Source of the DNA: JACKDX01 sp964640175
Lineage (GTDB): Bacteria; Myxococcota_A; Polyangia; Polyangiales; GCA-016699535
Length of the DNA stretch: 64,000 nucleotides
Assembly (NCBI GenBank): GCA_964640175.1
Contig: CAZXFW010000010.1
Location: forward strand, 38,568 to 102,567
Direction of reading: 5' to 3'
Numbering within the stretch: position 1 is the stretch's first letter; every line of letters begins with the position of its first letter. Position numbers and translations under genes: made by a program. This document shows positions 17,528-26,966 of the stretch, one piece after another. The notes below the pieces were generated by a model that was not told where the DNA came from, made no database searches, and saw nothing but the letters and a program-made list of their open reading frames with translations.

Positions 17528-19590
17528 CCATTCACAACACGTTGACGCGGCGCAATCACTGGAGCCGCGCTTGGGTAGCCCAGGAAATATCCTTGGGCTT
17601 CGTCACATCCCGCATCTTTTAGGAAATCGAGTTGTTCTTGGGTTTCAACGCCTTCTCCAATGACTTCAAGTCCTAGCGCATGAGCAAGCCCAATCACGCC
17701 CTTGCATATGGCTTCTGCTTCGGCGCTTCGACCAATATCCGCTACAAACGATCGGTCAATTTTAAGTGCATGAATAGGCAGCCGTTTAAGATACACCAAT
17801 GAAGAGTAGCCGGTTCCAAAATCGTCCACTGCAATGCGTACGCCGAACTCCCCAAGCTGTTCTAAAATGCGCACGGTGGCGTCCAGGTTCGCAATCAACA
17901 CGCCTTCGGTAAGCTCAAGCTCGAGTAAACAAGGATCAATGCCAGTGCGTGTAACCGCATGAATTACATGAGCTGCGAAATTAGGAGAGTCAAGTTCATG
18001 CGCTGACACATTAACTGCAATCCGTGCGCCTGCGAGTTCAGGAGTATTCCATTGGGCTTTTTGTTCGCACGCCTCCGTGAGCACCCACTGCCCTACGCGG
18101 TGAATCATGCCTCCGCGTTCTAACAAAGGAACGAATTCATTGGGTGAGATTGAGACATCGCGGTGGTGCCACCTTAACAACGCTTCGAAACCCACCAGCC
18201 GTTGATCTGCCAATGCATACTGCACTTGATAATCCAAGTGCAGTTCATTGCGGTCCACGGCATCTCGTAGATTGCGTTCCATTTGTTGGCCATGCAATTC
18301 GCGTGCGTGATCTTCTGCGCTATAAAAATGGGCCGCCATGCCTCGAGTCATTTTGGCCACATGCATGGCTTGTTCTGCGCATTGAATGATATCGTCGGTG
18401 GTGTGGCCGTTGTCGGGATAAAGCGCAATGCCAATGCTCAAGGTGACGGTGTGCGCTTGAGGTCCTACCCATACAGGTTGGGCTAGGGCAGTGCTAATCT
18501 GTTGAGTGATTTCACGTGCTTTTCGTTCGAGATTGCGTCCTTCGATGACAATGCCAAATTCGTCCGCTCCAATACGTGCAAGGCATTCGGTTTGGGAAAT
18601 TGCATGTTGCATGCGGGAAGCAATGTCGCGCAGCATGCCATCGGCAACAGTATGCCCACGCTCTTCATTGATAAGATGAAAATGATCGATGTCTATGACA
18701 AGCAATGCTGCTCCGCTTCGAGAGGTGCGCGCACGTGAAATGGCTCGATGTAGGTGATCATGGCATAGCCGACGGTTTGGGAGATTGGTCAGTTGGTCAA
18801 AGTGCACCAAACGTGCAATCCGTTGCATCATTTCCCGGCGCTCGATGGCAAATCCAATCGCTCGCCGGAGCTCGTCGCCGCTCGCGAGACTCTTAAAAAG
18901 ATAATCCTGAGCGCCATTTTGCACAGCCCTTAACGCAAGCGCTTCGTCTTGAGAGCCACTGAGCACCACAATAGGCACACCAGGGACACGTTGTTGAATA
19001 GCCATAAGCCCTGAGAGTTCATTCGCATCGGGTAATGTTAGATCCAGCAAAATGGCGGAGTACGTGTCTTGGGACAATGCAGAAAATGCATCTTGAAGGG
19101 TGTGCACGGGTACTAAACTGCCAGGCCAGCCAGAGCGCTCAAGAAGATCCGAAACAAGCTCTGCATACTCGGTATCGTCTTCTATAAAAAGCACTTTAGG
19201 TTTTTCGAGGCGAGTACGGCGGACCAAGCTCATCTCAATGCCACGATGAAGCGCTCTAGCAAGTTCTTTCGGATCCCAAGGTTTGTAGATTAGCGAGGCA
19301 ATCGCTTCAGACACCAATAAGGTTGCAGGATCTTCCTCAAGTTGGTCGCTTAAAATGACAAACGTCGTGTAAGGCTGTTTTTGTTGAATGCGATGGATGA
19401 GTTCCAGTCCATGCATTTCCCGCATTCCAAAATCAACCGCCACCACCGCATAATTTTTCCTGCCGATGCATTCAAGTGCTTCCCGAGGGCTAGATGCTGT
19501 ATCAACCTCCAGTCCAAAGGAGCCTAACGCCCGAACCGCTGCGCGTAATACAAGCGGCTCGTCGTCCACGATGAGGATGCGGGCGAGCAC
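17524..19590 (-). CDS. Tandem-receiver GGDEF-EAL regulator
   Basis: A 688-residue cyclic-di-GMP regulator. REC1 (~4-118) has the phospho-acceptor Asp in VAVDFGM. REC2 (~130-245) has it in ILLDLTLPDA. The GGDEF domain (~265-420) carries GADEF in place of GGDEF, so cyclase activity may be weak or lost. The EAL domain (~435-680) keeps EALLRW, NVSAHEL, ELTEGVL, DDFGTGYSSL, KIDRSFV and EGVET, so phosphodiesterase activity is likely. Start is GTG 19590. Standalone monocistronic gene; no histidine kinase is adjacent. Confidence 0.93.
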   Translation of the reverse strand: MLARILIVDDEPLVLRAAVRALGSFGLEVDTASSPREALECIGRKNYAVVAVDFGMREMHGLELIHRIQQKQPYTTFVILSDQLEEDPATLLVSEAIASLIYKPWDPKELARALHRGIEMSLVRRTRLEKPKVLFIEDDTEYAELVSDLLERSGWPGSLVPVHTLQDAFSALSQDTYSAILLDLTLPDANELSGLMAIQQRVPGVPIVVLSGSQDEALALRAVQNGAQDYLFKSLASGDELRRAIGFAIERREMMQRIARLVHFDQLTNLPNRRLCHDHLHRAISRARTSRSGAALLVIDIDHFHLINEERGHTVADGMLRDIASRMQHAISQTECLARIGADEFGIVIEGRNLERKAREITQQISTALAQPVWVGPQAHTVTLSIGIALYPDNGHTTDDIIQCAEQAMHVAKMTRGMAAHFYSAEDHARELHGQQMERNLRDAVDRNELHLDYQVQYALADQRLVGFEALLRWHHRDVSISPNEFVPLLERGGMIHRVGQWVLTEACEQKAQWNTPELAGARIAVNVSAHELDSPNFAAHVIHAVTRTGIDPCLLELELTEGVLIANLDATVRILEQLGEFGVRIAVDDFGTGYSSLVYLKRLPIHALKIDRSFVADIGRSAEAEAICKGVIGLAHALGLEVIGEGVETQEQLDFLKDAGCDEAQGYFLGYPSAAPVIAPRQRVVNG

Positions 19591-19737
19591 TGAGGAAGTC
19601 TAGGCTGATCTGACGATAAGGCCAACGAGGGGTGGGTGTTTCCCCGCGGATTTGGGGGATGGAGCACGACATGGATGTCAGTGTGATCCTTCAACGTAGA
19701 GTGTGGGGAATTTTCGATGTCAATGAAAAGGTACACT

Positions 19738-19752
19738 TGAAAATGATTGTCA
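19738..19752. promoter_or_regulatory. Fur-box-like operator upstream of tonB
   Basis: TGAAAATGATTGTCA is a 7-1-7 inverted repeat with one mismatch to perfect symmetry. It agrees with 12 of the 14 fixed positions of the classical TGATAATNATTATCA Fur site. It overlaps a possible -35 (TTGAAA, 19737-19742), with TAAATT 17 bases downstream as a candidate -10. Iron-dependent repression of tonB is inferred. Confidence 0.75.
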
Positions 19753-19785
19753 GAAACAGTAAATTGCCAATCGCAGCAACGTGGT

Positions 19786-20532
19786 ATGTTTATGCAATCC
19801 TCCAGCCGATGGTTAAGAATGACCAGCATTTTTGGGGCTTCTCTTGGTCTTCACGCGGTGGCGTTTGCGGTGCTTTCGTTGTTGTCGGTCTCGTCGTTAA
19901 AAGCATTGGATCTCCATCCTCAGAATCTGGAAGTCGAAATTGGTTTTTTTGATACAGGTGGCTCCGGACAAGAGCCTTCTTTAGATACAGCCAAACAAAC
20001 CGGTCAGCCGACAAGTGCATCAACACCTGCCAAGCCAGTTTTCACAAAGACACCAGAGAATGCAGAGCCTGAGGTTGCCACAACGTCGGTGATTGAAGCC
20101 GCACCGTCGTCCCCTGAGCCGACATCTTCTGAAGGCCAAACTGGCTCTTCAGAAGCGGCGACTGCTGCAACTGGGGCAGCGTCTGGGAGTGGTGGTGGGC
20201 AAGGTGGAATGGGAGTGGGTCCGGGCAGCGCTCAGGGATTAGCCAGATCATGGTTGCAGGGAGTCGGCAATCTTATTTTCTCGAATGCTGCACGTCACTA
20301 TCCTGCAAAGGCACGCCAAGCCCATATCGAAGGAACAGTGGCGCTCGCGATCACCATTGATGGTCTTGGAAAGATTACTCAAGTGCAAATCAAACGTTCC
20401 TCAGGACATGATGTCTTAGATCAGGCAGCACTTGCTGCTGTCCAAGCGATTCACAGCGTGCCTGCACCTCCTGCGAGGTTACAATGGCAGCCCCGCGCGC
20501 TGACACTTCCAATTGTATACCGGCTTCATTGA
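19786..20532 (+). CDS. TonB family energy transducer
   Basis: About 248 residues from ATG 19786 (ATG 19792 also possible; a TTG at 19747 lies inside the operator and is rejected). It has one N-terminal TM helix, a Pro/Thr/Ser/Glu linker (~60-130), a Gly-rich patch (SGSGGGQGGMG), and a C-terminal TonB domain with HYPAKARQAHIEG and the SSGHDVLDQAALAAV helix. It spans the periplasm to energise TonB-dependent receptors, here presumably the receptor at 23213. No exbB/exbD genes are in the window. The Fur-like site upstream suggests iron control. Confidence 0.88.
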   Translation: MFMQSSSRWLRMTSIFGASLGLHAVAFAVLSLLSVSSLKALDLHPQNLEVEIGFFDTGGSGQEPSLDTAKQTGQPTSASTPAKPVFTKTPENAEPEVATTSVIEAAPSSPEPTSSEGQTGSSEAATAATGAASGSGGGQGGMGVGPGSAQGLARSWLQGVGNLIFSNAARHYPAKARQAHIEGTVALAITIDGLGKITQVQIKRSSGHDVLDQAALAAVQAIHSVPAPPARLQWQPRALTLPIVYRLH

Positions 20533-20582
20533 CTCTCGGTCTTGACGGGTAGTAATTGCCGTGTTACGCCCCCGTTGCATTT

Positions 20583-20597
20583 TGAAAATGATTTTCA
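20583..20597. promoter_or_regulatory. Fur-box-like operator upstream of the imelysin operon
   Basis: TGAAAATGATTTTCA is a perfectly symmetric 7-1-7 inverted repeat. It matches 12 of 14 fixed positions of the Fur consensus and differs from the tonB site by one base. It lies 30 bases before the imelysin gene. Iron repression of the operon 20627-27812 is inferred. Confidence 0.8.
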
Positions 20598-20626
20598 TTT
20601 GCTAAGGGACTGCTGAAAGAGGTTGG

Positions 20627-21829
20627 ATGATGCGAGTGTGGTGGGCGCCAGGGTGTGTCGCGTTCGGAATGCTCGCGATGGGTTGCGGTGGTTCTTCAAA
20701 ATCCAATACCAATAACGATAATTTTGATAGGCCTGCCCTGATTCAAAGTTGGGCTAACGACGTTATTTTGCCGAGTTATGCAGCATTTGTAACAGACGCA
20801 ATCGCATTGCGCGATGCAGTTGCTTCTTACAATGCATCGATGGCCTCTGATGCCGACGCACAAGAGCAGGCGTTGAACGAGGCGCAAGATGCATGGCGTC
20901 TTGCCATGGTTCAATGGCAGAAAAATGAAGCCCTTAGAATGGGGCCTGCAGGTTCAAGCAGTGTAACGGGTTTCAAGGGGGGCGAGGACCTTCGCGATAA
21001 AATCTATTCTTGGCCGACTGTGAGTTCCTGCCGTGTCGATCAAGAGCTTGTGTCACGCGAGTATGATGATGACGATTTTTTTCAAAGTGAAACGGTCAAC
21101 GTCTATGGAATGGCGGCTTTGGAATATCTGCTGTTCAATGAATCGTTAGAACATAGCTGCCCATCTCAAGTGGCGTTAAATGAATCGTGGGATGCCTTAA
21201 GTGAGTCTGAAATCATCCAACGCCGTGCGAAGTATGCAGAGCGTGTAGCAGGGTATGTTTTAGATGTCGCTGAAACACTGGCGGATCAGTGGAGTGCTCA
21301 AGGCGGAAATTTCGTGGAGCAATTTGTTCATCCTGGTGTGGGCGATTCGGTTTACGATGACGAGCGGTGTGTGATTGATGAAGTATTTGCTTCGATATTT
21401 TATGTTGAGTTCACCGTAAAAGATATGAAGCTTGGGATTCCTGTCGGTGTGCGCCCTGAATGCACCCAGGCGCAGTGTCCAGAAGCCGTAGAGTCGCGGT
21501 GGTCGGCACACTCCAAAGAAAACATTCTGGCGAACTATGCAGGCTTTGAGTTGGTGTTTTGGGGCAAGGACGGCGGACTAGGGTTTGATGACTATCTTGA
21601 GGGGGTACAAGCGCAAGAACTTGAAGCACGTATCAGGCAGAGCTTTGACGCTGCAAAAGCAGCGGCCGATGCCATTCCGGGCTCTTTGGAAGACGCGGTA
21701 GTGGAACAACATGACCTCGTGCTGGCTGCTTACACGGCGCTCAAAGGCTTAACGGACATTCTCAAGACTGAACTCGTTAGCACCTTAAGCTTAAGGGTGC
21801 CTGCGGAGGGTGCAGGTGACAACGACTAG
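20627..21829 (+). CDS. Imelysin family iron-regulated lipoprotein
   Basis: A 400-residue protein with a lipobox (LAMGCGG, Cys ~20) and an imelysin-like helical domain: NDVILPSYAAF, an AWRLAMVQWQ helix, WPTVSSCRVDQ and the VYGMAALEYLLFN segment. Members (ICMP/IrpA, EfeO relatives) are periplasmic or surface proteins linked to iron uptake. In canonical imelysins the motif is GxHxxE; here it reads GMAALE, so the His is missing, as in several IrpA-type relatives. I do not infer peptidase activity. It is the first gene after the second Fur-like site and overlaps the HTTM gene. Confidence 0.88.
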   Translation: MMRVWWAPGCVAFGMLAMGCGGSSKSNTNNDNFDRPALIQSWANDVILPSYAAFVTDAIALRDAVASYNASMASDADAQEQALNEAQDAWRLAMVQWQKNEALRMGPAGSSSVTGFKGGEDLRDKIYSWPTVSSCRVDQELVSREYDDDDFFQSETVNVYGMAALEYLLFNESLEHSCPSQVALNESWDALSESEIIQRRAKYAERVAGYVLDVAETLADQWSAQGGNFVEQFVHPGVGDSVYDDERCVIDEVFASIFYVEFTVKDMKLGIPVGVRPECTQAQCPEAVESRWSAHSKENILANYAGFELVFWGKDGGLGFDDYLEGVQAQELEARIRQSFDAAKAAADAIPGSLEDAVVEQHDLVLAAYTALKGLTDILKTELVSTLSLRVPAEGAGDND

Positions 21830-23216
21830 TCCATGGATGGATCGGCTATTCCGACCGATAGACATCGCGTCACTCGCTTTGTTTCGGGTATTGTTTGGTG
21901 CGGTGATGTGCGCGGGGACGACGCGCTTCTTATTGTCAGGATGGGTTGACACTCTTTTTGTAGAGCCGCGGCATTTTTTGAAGTATTACGGCTTTGCGTG
22001 GGTTCAGCCTTGGCCTGAATGGGGCATGTATGTGCATTACACTGCGATGGCCGTTGCCGCGTTATTTCTCAGCATCGGACTATTCTATCGACTAAGTGCC
22101 ATAGCGTTCTTCTTGTTATTCACCTATGCGCAGCTCATCGATATCAGCAACTACTTGAACCATTACTACCTTGTGGTGTTGCTTGCAGGGTTGCTTATCT
22201 TCTTGCCTGCAGACCGGGCATGGTCCGTGGATGTTTGGAGGCGTCCTGAAAAACGCGCCACAGAGGTTCCCGCATGGTGCGTTTATCTTCTGCGCTTTCA
22301 GATGGGGGTAGTGTATAGCTATGCTGCATTAGCCAAGCTCAATGCTGAGTGGCTATTGCACGCACGGCCACTTACGTTATGGATGCGTGCACGCGTCCAC
22401 ATGCCGTGGATCGGAGCATGGTTGGGTGAGCAGTGGGTGGCTTACGCCATGAGTTGGGCGGGGTTTTTGTACGACAGCCTTATCGTCGTGTTTTTGCTGA
22501 TTACGCGAACACGGCCGTATGCGTATGCCGCTGTACTGTTGTTTCATGGATTGACGTGGGCGTTCTTTGACATTGGGATGTTTCCCTTCATCATGACTAC
22601 TGCCACGCTGATTTTCTTTTCTCCCAGCTGGCCTCGTTCACTTTGGTCATGGCTCATTCGACGAAAGAATTCATACGCGTCGCACAAAGAGCCTGTGTTG
22701 GCTATGCCGAGCATACAAATGGCCACGTCAAAACGGGCAGTGACAGCGATTTTGATGGTGTATGCTGTGTTGCAAGTAGCGATCCCTTTGCGCCACTACT
22801 TATATCCGGGCGATGTGTTGTGGAATGAGCAGGGCATGCGCTTTGCATGGAAAGTTTTAGTGCGCGAAAAAAATGGCAGCGTGACGTATCACGTTCGTGA
22901 ACGCCGCACAGGTCGCTATTATCAAGTGAGTCCACACGACTATCTCACCTGGGCACAGGTTTCCGAGATGTCGAGCCAGCCAGACCTTATTCTTCAACTG
23001 GCACATGACATTGCCAAAGACTTCCGCAGTAAGGGCAGGGGAGAGGTGGAAGTACGTGCAGAGGCGTGGGTTTCGTTGAACGGCCGCAAGGCAAAACTGA
23101 TGTTGGATCCGACCCGTGATCTTACATTAGTACAAGATGGATTAGGGATTGCTGACTGGATAAAGCCGGGGCCCACAGATGCGTTTGGCCTTCATAGACA
23201 ATGGGCAACTCGATGA
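21816..23216 (+). CDS. HTTM domain (vitamin K gamma-carboxylase-like) membrane protein
   Basis: About 466 residues with several TM helices over the first ~290 positions. The start (IDIASLALFRVLFG) and the segment DISNYLNHYYLVVLLAGLLI are typical of the HTTM/VKG-carboxylase-like family. A soluble C-terminal region of ~170 residues follows. GTG 21816 is favoured because GGAGG lies six bases upstream; GTG 21810 and ATG 21837 are alternatives. It overlaps the imelysin gene by 14 bases and the TonB receptor by four, so it is co-translated with iron-uptake genes. Its substrate is unknown. Confidence 0.87.
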   Translation: MTTTSPWMDRLFRPIDIASLALFRVLFGAVMCAGTTRFLLSGWVDTLFVEPRHFLKYYGFAWVQPWPEWGMYVHYTAMAVAALFLSIGLFYRLSAIAFFLLFTYAQLIDISNYLNHYYLVVLLAGLLIFLPADRAWSVDVWRRPEKRATEVPAWCVYLLRFQMGVVYSYAALAKLNAEWLLHARPLTLWMRARVHMPWIGAWLGEQWVAYAMSWAGFLYDSLIVVFLLITRTRPYAYAAVLLFHGLTWAFFDIGMFPFIMTTATLIFFSPSWPRSLWSWLIRRKNSYASHKEPVLAMPSIQMATSKRAVTAILMVYAVLQVAIPLRHYLYPGDVLWNEQGMRFAWKVLVREKNGSVTYHVRERRTGRYYQVSPHDYLTWAQVSEMSSQPDLILQLAHDIAKDFRSKGRGEVEVRAEAWVSLNGRKAKLMLDPTRDLTLVQDGLGIADWIKPGPTDAFGLHRQWATR

Positions 23217-25459
23217 AAGCGTGGCGACTTAGCATAGGTTTGGCACTTAGCCTTGTTCCGACATTGACGCTGGCTCAAGACAAGCCTCCACAAAAACAGG
23301 CACCAAAGCAAAAGACCCAGGAAGAATTGGATTTTGAAAAATTGCTCGAAATTGATCCTGTGGTCGTGCAGAGCACGCCTATCGACACCTCACGTGTGGG
23401 TGGCTCTGCTCATGTGGTGACTAAAGAAGAACTGGAAAGATTTAATTATGACGATGTGCATCGAGTGCTCAGCCAAGTGCCAGGCGTTTATGTACGCCAA
23501 GAAGATGGATATGGATTACGTCCCAACATTGGCATGCGTGGGGTGAGTTCGGATCGCAGCAGCAAAATCACGCTCATGGAGGACGGCGTACTATTAGGTC
23601 CTGCGCCGTATTCTGCTCCGGCGGCGTATTACTTTCCTATCATCACACGTATGGAAGGGCTTGAGGTGTTCAAAGGGCCCGCGTCGATTCAGTATGGGCC
23701 ACAAACCGTGGGTGGAGCCCTTAACTGGCTTACACGGCCTATCCCTCTTACCCACACCGGTACGTTAGACATTGCTGCTGGGCAATACAGATCTGGGAAG
23801 TTTCATGGAAGCTGGGGGACCCGCGGCAAATATGTGGGAGCCTTAGTGGAGGGTGTTCATTTGCGCACCGATGGATTTAAAGATCTAGACGGTGGTGGCA
23901 ATACGGGCTTCGACAAGAATGAGATCTTGACCAAGTTTCAGGTTAATACCGATCTTTCTAAGTCGTCCTATCAGATTATGGAGTTGCGGTTGGGGTATTC
24001 CGATGAACGGTCATCCGAAACCTACTCGGGACTTACTGACGCGGATTTTGCAGCCACTCCCAATCGACGGTACGTAAGCAGCTCGCTTGATTTAATGAAG
24101 TGGTACCGAACACAGGTGCAAGTCCGCCATGTGTTGCAGTGGGGAGAAGACCTTCAAGTTCGCACGACGTTTTATCGCCACGATTTTTCACGTAAGTGGC
24201 GCAAGCTTAATAGATTTCGCGGTGGACCTGGATTGCACGACCTATTGACCTATCCAACCGGGCAATCCACGGTCTACCTCGATGTGTTACGGGGCACACA
24301 AGATTCTGAAGGTGACGCCCAAGACTTACTCATAGGGACCAATGCACGCGACTTTGTATCTCAAGGCATCCAGACGGTGGCAACCTGGCGGTATGACAAC
24401 AAGTGGTTTTCGCAAGAACTTGAGTTAGGCGCACGTTTTCATAACGACTTAATCAAACGCGATCACACCGAAAAAGGCTATTGGATGCGCAATGCAACGT
24501 TAGTCTATAATCAGCTCGGAAAAGACACGATTTTGCAGAATGACGTTTCAACGTTTGCTTGGGCGTTTCATGCGCTTGATCGCATTCAGCTTGGTGAACA
24601 GTGGTTTGTGAATCCAGGGGTTCGTCTTGAACTCATTGATTGGCATTATCGCGATACCACCGATACTACGCAGCCCGTCGATCAAAGTGATTTCTATGCT
24701 GTGGTGATTCCAGGGATAGGAGTGGTTTTCCAGCCACTTAGTTGGCTTAACTTGGTAGGCGGAATTCATCGAGGATTTAGCCCCGCAGCACCAGGGCCTG
24801 ACAAGAATGTCGACTACGAGAGCAGCATAAACTATGAAGCAGGTGTACGCTTGGCGTATGCATTAAGTCGCCTTGAGGTGATAGGATTTTTAAACGATTA
24901 CTCCAACCTCACAGCGATATGCTCACTTAATCGTGGTTGTTCGGAAGAGCAAGTCGATCAGCAAACCAATGCGGGTAGGGTGCACGTGTATGGTGTGGAG
25001 ACCAGTGTTGAACAGAAAGTAAATCTGCCACTGCATTTGGTAGGCCTTGGGCGCCTGGCCTATACGTTGACGCTTTCAGAATTTCAAGAAGCGTTTGAAA
25101 GCTCAGACCCGTTATTGGGCGATGTGAATGTAGGCGATGCATTACCTTACGTTCCAGTGCATCAGGGCACGCTCATTTTGGGCGTGCAGCATAAAATGTT
25201 TGATGTCAGTGTATCGACAGCGTATGTGGGTGAAATGCGAGATGTAGCCGGGCAAGGTGATATTCCAGACCCAGAGCGCATCGCAGACTATATTGCTGTG
25301 GACTTTGCCGGTTCGGTGCAAGTGAGCAAGACCGATCAACTCTACGTTCACATCGACAACGTATTAAACAACGAATACATGGTCTCACGGCGGCCCTATG
25401 GCGCACGGCCAGGGATGCCGTTTCAATTTATGGTGGGCTACAAAGGTACGTTTCAGTAG
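23213..25459 (+). CDS. TonB-dependent outer-membrane receptor, FecA-like
   Basis: About 748 residues from ATG 23213, which overlaps the HTTM stop as ATGA (ATG 23201 also possible). A signal peptide ends near TLAQ. The plug domain (~50-180) contains VLSQVPGVYVRQ, NIGMRGVSSDRS, ITLMEDGVLL and FKGPASIQYGPQTVGGALNW. The remainder is a 22-strand-type beta-barrel ending in an aromatic residue near the end (YKGTFQ). There is no N-terminal FecA signalling domain, so no FecIR-type control. It probably imports a ferric chelate. The operon places it with imelysin, HTTM and the peptide-modifying genes downstream. Confidence 0.93.
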   Translation: MKAWRLSIGLALSLVPTLTLAQDKPPQKQAPKQKTQEELDFEKLLEIDPVVVQSTPIDTSRVGGSAHVVTKEELERFNYDDVHRVLSQVPGVYVRQEDGYGLRPNIGMRGVSSDRSSKITLMEDGVLLGPAPYSAPAAYYFPIITRMEGLEVFKGPASIQYGPQTVGGALNWLTRPIPLTHTGTLDIAAGQYRSGKFHGSWGTRGKYVGALVEGVHLRTDGFKDLDGGGNTGFDKNEILTKFQVNTDLSKSSYQIMELRLGYSDERSSETYSGLTDADFAATPNRRYVSSSLDLMKWYRTQVQVRHVLQWGEDLQVRTTFYRHDFSRKWRKLNRFRGGPGLHDLLTYPTGQSTVYLDVLRGTQDSEGDAQDLLIGTNARDFVSQGIQTVATWRYDNKWFSQELELGARFHNDLIKRDHTEKGYWMRNATLVYNQLGKDTILQNDVSTFAWAFHALDRIQLGEQWFVNPGVRLELIDWHYRDTTDTTQPVDQSDFYAVVIPGIGVVFQPLSWLNLVGGIHRGFSPAAPGPDKNVDYESSINYEAGVRLAYALSRLEVIGFLNDYSNLTAICSLNRGCSEEQVDQQTNAGRVHVYGVETSVEQKVNLPLHLVGLGRLAYTLTLSEFQEAFESSDPLLGDVNVGDALPYVPVHQGTLILGVQHKMFDVSVSTAYVGEMRDVAGQGDIPDPERIADYIAVDFAGSVQVSKTDQLYVHIDNVLNNEYMVSRRPYGARPGMPFQFMVGYKGTFQ

Positions 25460-25515
25460 CCTACGTAACAAAGGCGTGCGTTAAAGGGGTGCGTTGTGGT
25501 AAATCCCTGCAGACG

Positions 25516-26673
25516 ATGCAGTTTTCTTCGGAGCTTCTGTTATTAGCGCCGTATTGGCTAGTGATGCGGAGTAAGGCTAGCTTTAGCGCGGTAGACTTGC
25601 GCGGGCTTGGTCGGATCGATGTCGAAGGAAAGCTTGCTGAGCAGATGCTTCAACGATCCCAGGATATGTCCTGGATCGATTCAGTCATTACACTGCACAA
25701 TCCATTGTATCGAGAATTTTTCCAGGCAATGCAGCAGGCTGAGCTTCGGCCGATGAACACACGTGCTGAACTCTTACGTGGCATGGGATTTGAGCGATTG
25801 TTTTTGGAATTGACAGCACAGTGCAATGAGCAATGTGAACATTGTTATGCAGAGTCAACTCCTTTGCGCAAGGAATCCTTGAGAGAAGACACAGTGTATG
25901 CGCTGTTAGCTGATGCCAAGGCGTTGGGATTTAGATCGGTGCAACTCACTGGGGGAGATCCCTTGATCAGTAATTGTTGTGTCCCAGCGGTGCGCTATGC
26001 AGCAGAGTTGGGTTTTGCATTCATTGAAATCTATACCAACGGACTAGCATTGCGTGGGGCTCTCTATGCTGACATCAAAGAGTTTCCTGTGAGTTTTGCG
26101 TTTTCTTTTTATTCGAACGATGCCGCTGTGCACGATGCGATCACACGTACTCACGGTAGTCACCAACGCACTTTGGCTGCGATAGCGCTTTGTCAAAACG
26201 ATGGTATCCCATTTCGGGTGGGCATCATTGCCATGTCATCGAATATCCAGGATGTAGATTCCACTGTGAATTTTTTAACTGACCGTGGCGTCCCTGCAGA
26301 CGCCATTGGCATCGATGTGGCGAGGAGTGTAGGTCGAGGCCTTTTTTCGTTGCGTTCGAAATCCGGAGTTTCATCTGGCAAACAAATGGCATCAGCTCAA
26401 CACAATCCAAAGCATGAACGTTCTTTTGGGGGGTCGATCGCAGTTTCTTATGACGGTAATGTATATCCTTGTGTTTTTAGTAGAAAAAATGTGTTAGGGA
26501 ATATTTATCAGCAGTCATTGCGGGATATTATAGAGGATCCTATGCCAGTGCATACAGACCAGCTCGACATGGGACGTGCTCATGCAGAATGGTCTTCCCA
26601 GCTTTCCTGTTGGGAATGCCGAGCACGTGCTGCATTATTACTGCCGTCTACAAGAAGTTCTTGTCATGTTTAA
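25516..26673 (+). CDS. Radical SAM peptide-modifying enzyme with SPASM-like C-terminus
   Basis: About 385 residues from ATG 25516 (GTG 25489 possible). The radical SAM cluster motif CNEQCEHC is at residues ~103-110, followed by the SAM-binding LTGGDPL and strand FIEIYTNGL. The C-terminus has a DGNVYPCVFSRKNVLGNIY segment and CWEC, consistent with auxiliary Fe-S cluster ligands of a SPASM/twitch region. Such enzymes install thioether or C-C bonds in RiPP precursors. The gene starts 57 bases after the receptor and overlaps the PqqD-like gene by eight bases. The nearby Cys-rich peptide at 28632 is the likely substrate (inference). Confidence 0.87.
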   Translation: MQFSSELLLLAPYWLVMRSKASFSAVDLRGLGRIDVEGKLAEQMLQRSQDMSWIDSVITLHNPLYREFFQAMQQAELRPMNTRAELLRGMGFERLFLELTAQCNEQCEHCYAESTPLRKESLREDTVYALLADAKALGFRSVQLTGGDPLISNCCVPAVRYAAELGFAFIEIYTNGLALRGALYADIKEFPVSFAFSFYSNDAAVHDAITRTHGSHQRTLAAIALCQNDGIPFRVGIIAMSSNIQDVDSTVNFLTDRGVPADAIGIDVARSVGRGLFSLRSKSGVSSGKQMASAQHNPKHERSFGGSIAVSYDGNVYPCVFSRKNVLGNIYQQSLRDIIEDPMPVHTDQLDMGRAHAEWSSQLSCWECRARAALLLPSTRSSCHV

Positions 26674-26962
26674 TGCTACGCAGACAGTGGGTTCTTTGCT
26701 TAGAGTACCCAAAAGACAAAGCACTGTGGTACACAAGCTTGCCGAGGAGCAGACGGTATTGGTTGATGAAGAAGGCTCCCATTTGTTTTTACTTAACGAG
26801 ATGGGAACGATTGTGTGGCATCTGATGGATGGCCATCGCAATGTGATCGATATCGTCAAGGAAATCGTGTCTGTGCTTTCTGTTTCTGAGGAACAGGTGT
26901 CGCGTGATGTCCAGGAATTTTTAGGGCAGCTTGAGGAAAAACGCCTCGTTTCCCTAGACTGA
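26666..26962 (+). CDS. PqqD-like RiPP recognition element (RRE) protein
   Basis: A 98-residue protein of the PqqD family. The core has VDEEGSHLFLLNEMGTIVWHLMDG, a beta-beta-helix pattern typical of these winged-helix-like domains, followed by helices ending in LGQLEEKRLVSL. PqqD-like proteins bind the leader of a precursor peptide and present it to a radical SAM enzyme. Its ATG lies inside the end of the radical SAM gene (8-base overlap), and the kinase gene follows after four bases, so the three proteins are likely translated together. Confidence 0.88.
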   Translation: MFNATQTVGSLLRVPKRQSTVVHKLAEEQTVLVDEEGSHLFLLNEMGTIVWHLMDGHRNVIDIVKEIVSVLSVSEEQVSRDVQEFLGQLEEKRLVSLD

Positions 26963-26966
26963 TTGC

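Noticed and set aside
20627..21829. Calling the imelysin protein a peptidase
   Set aside because: The family name is historical and the GxHxxE His is absent; iron-uptake context fits better.
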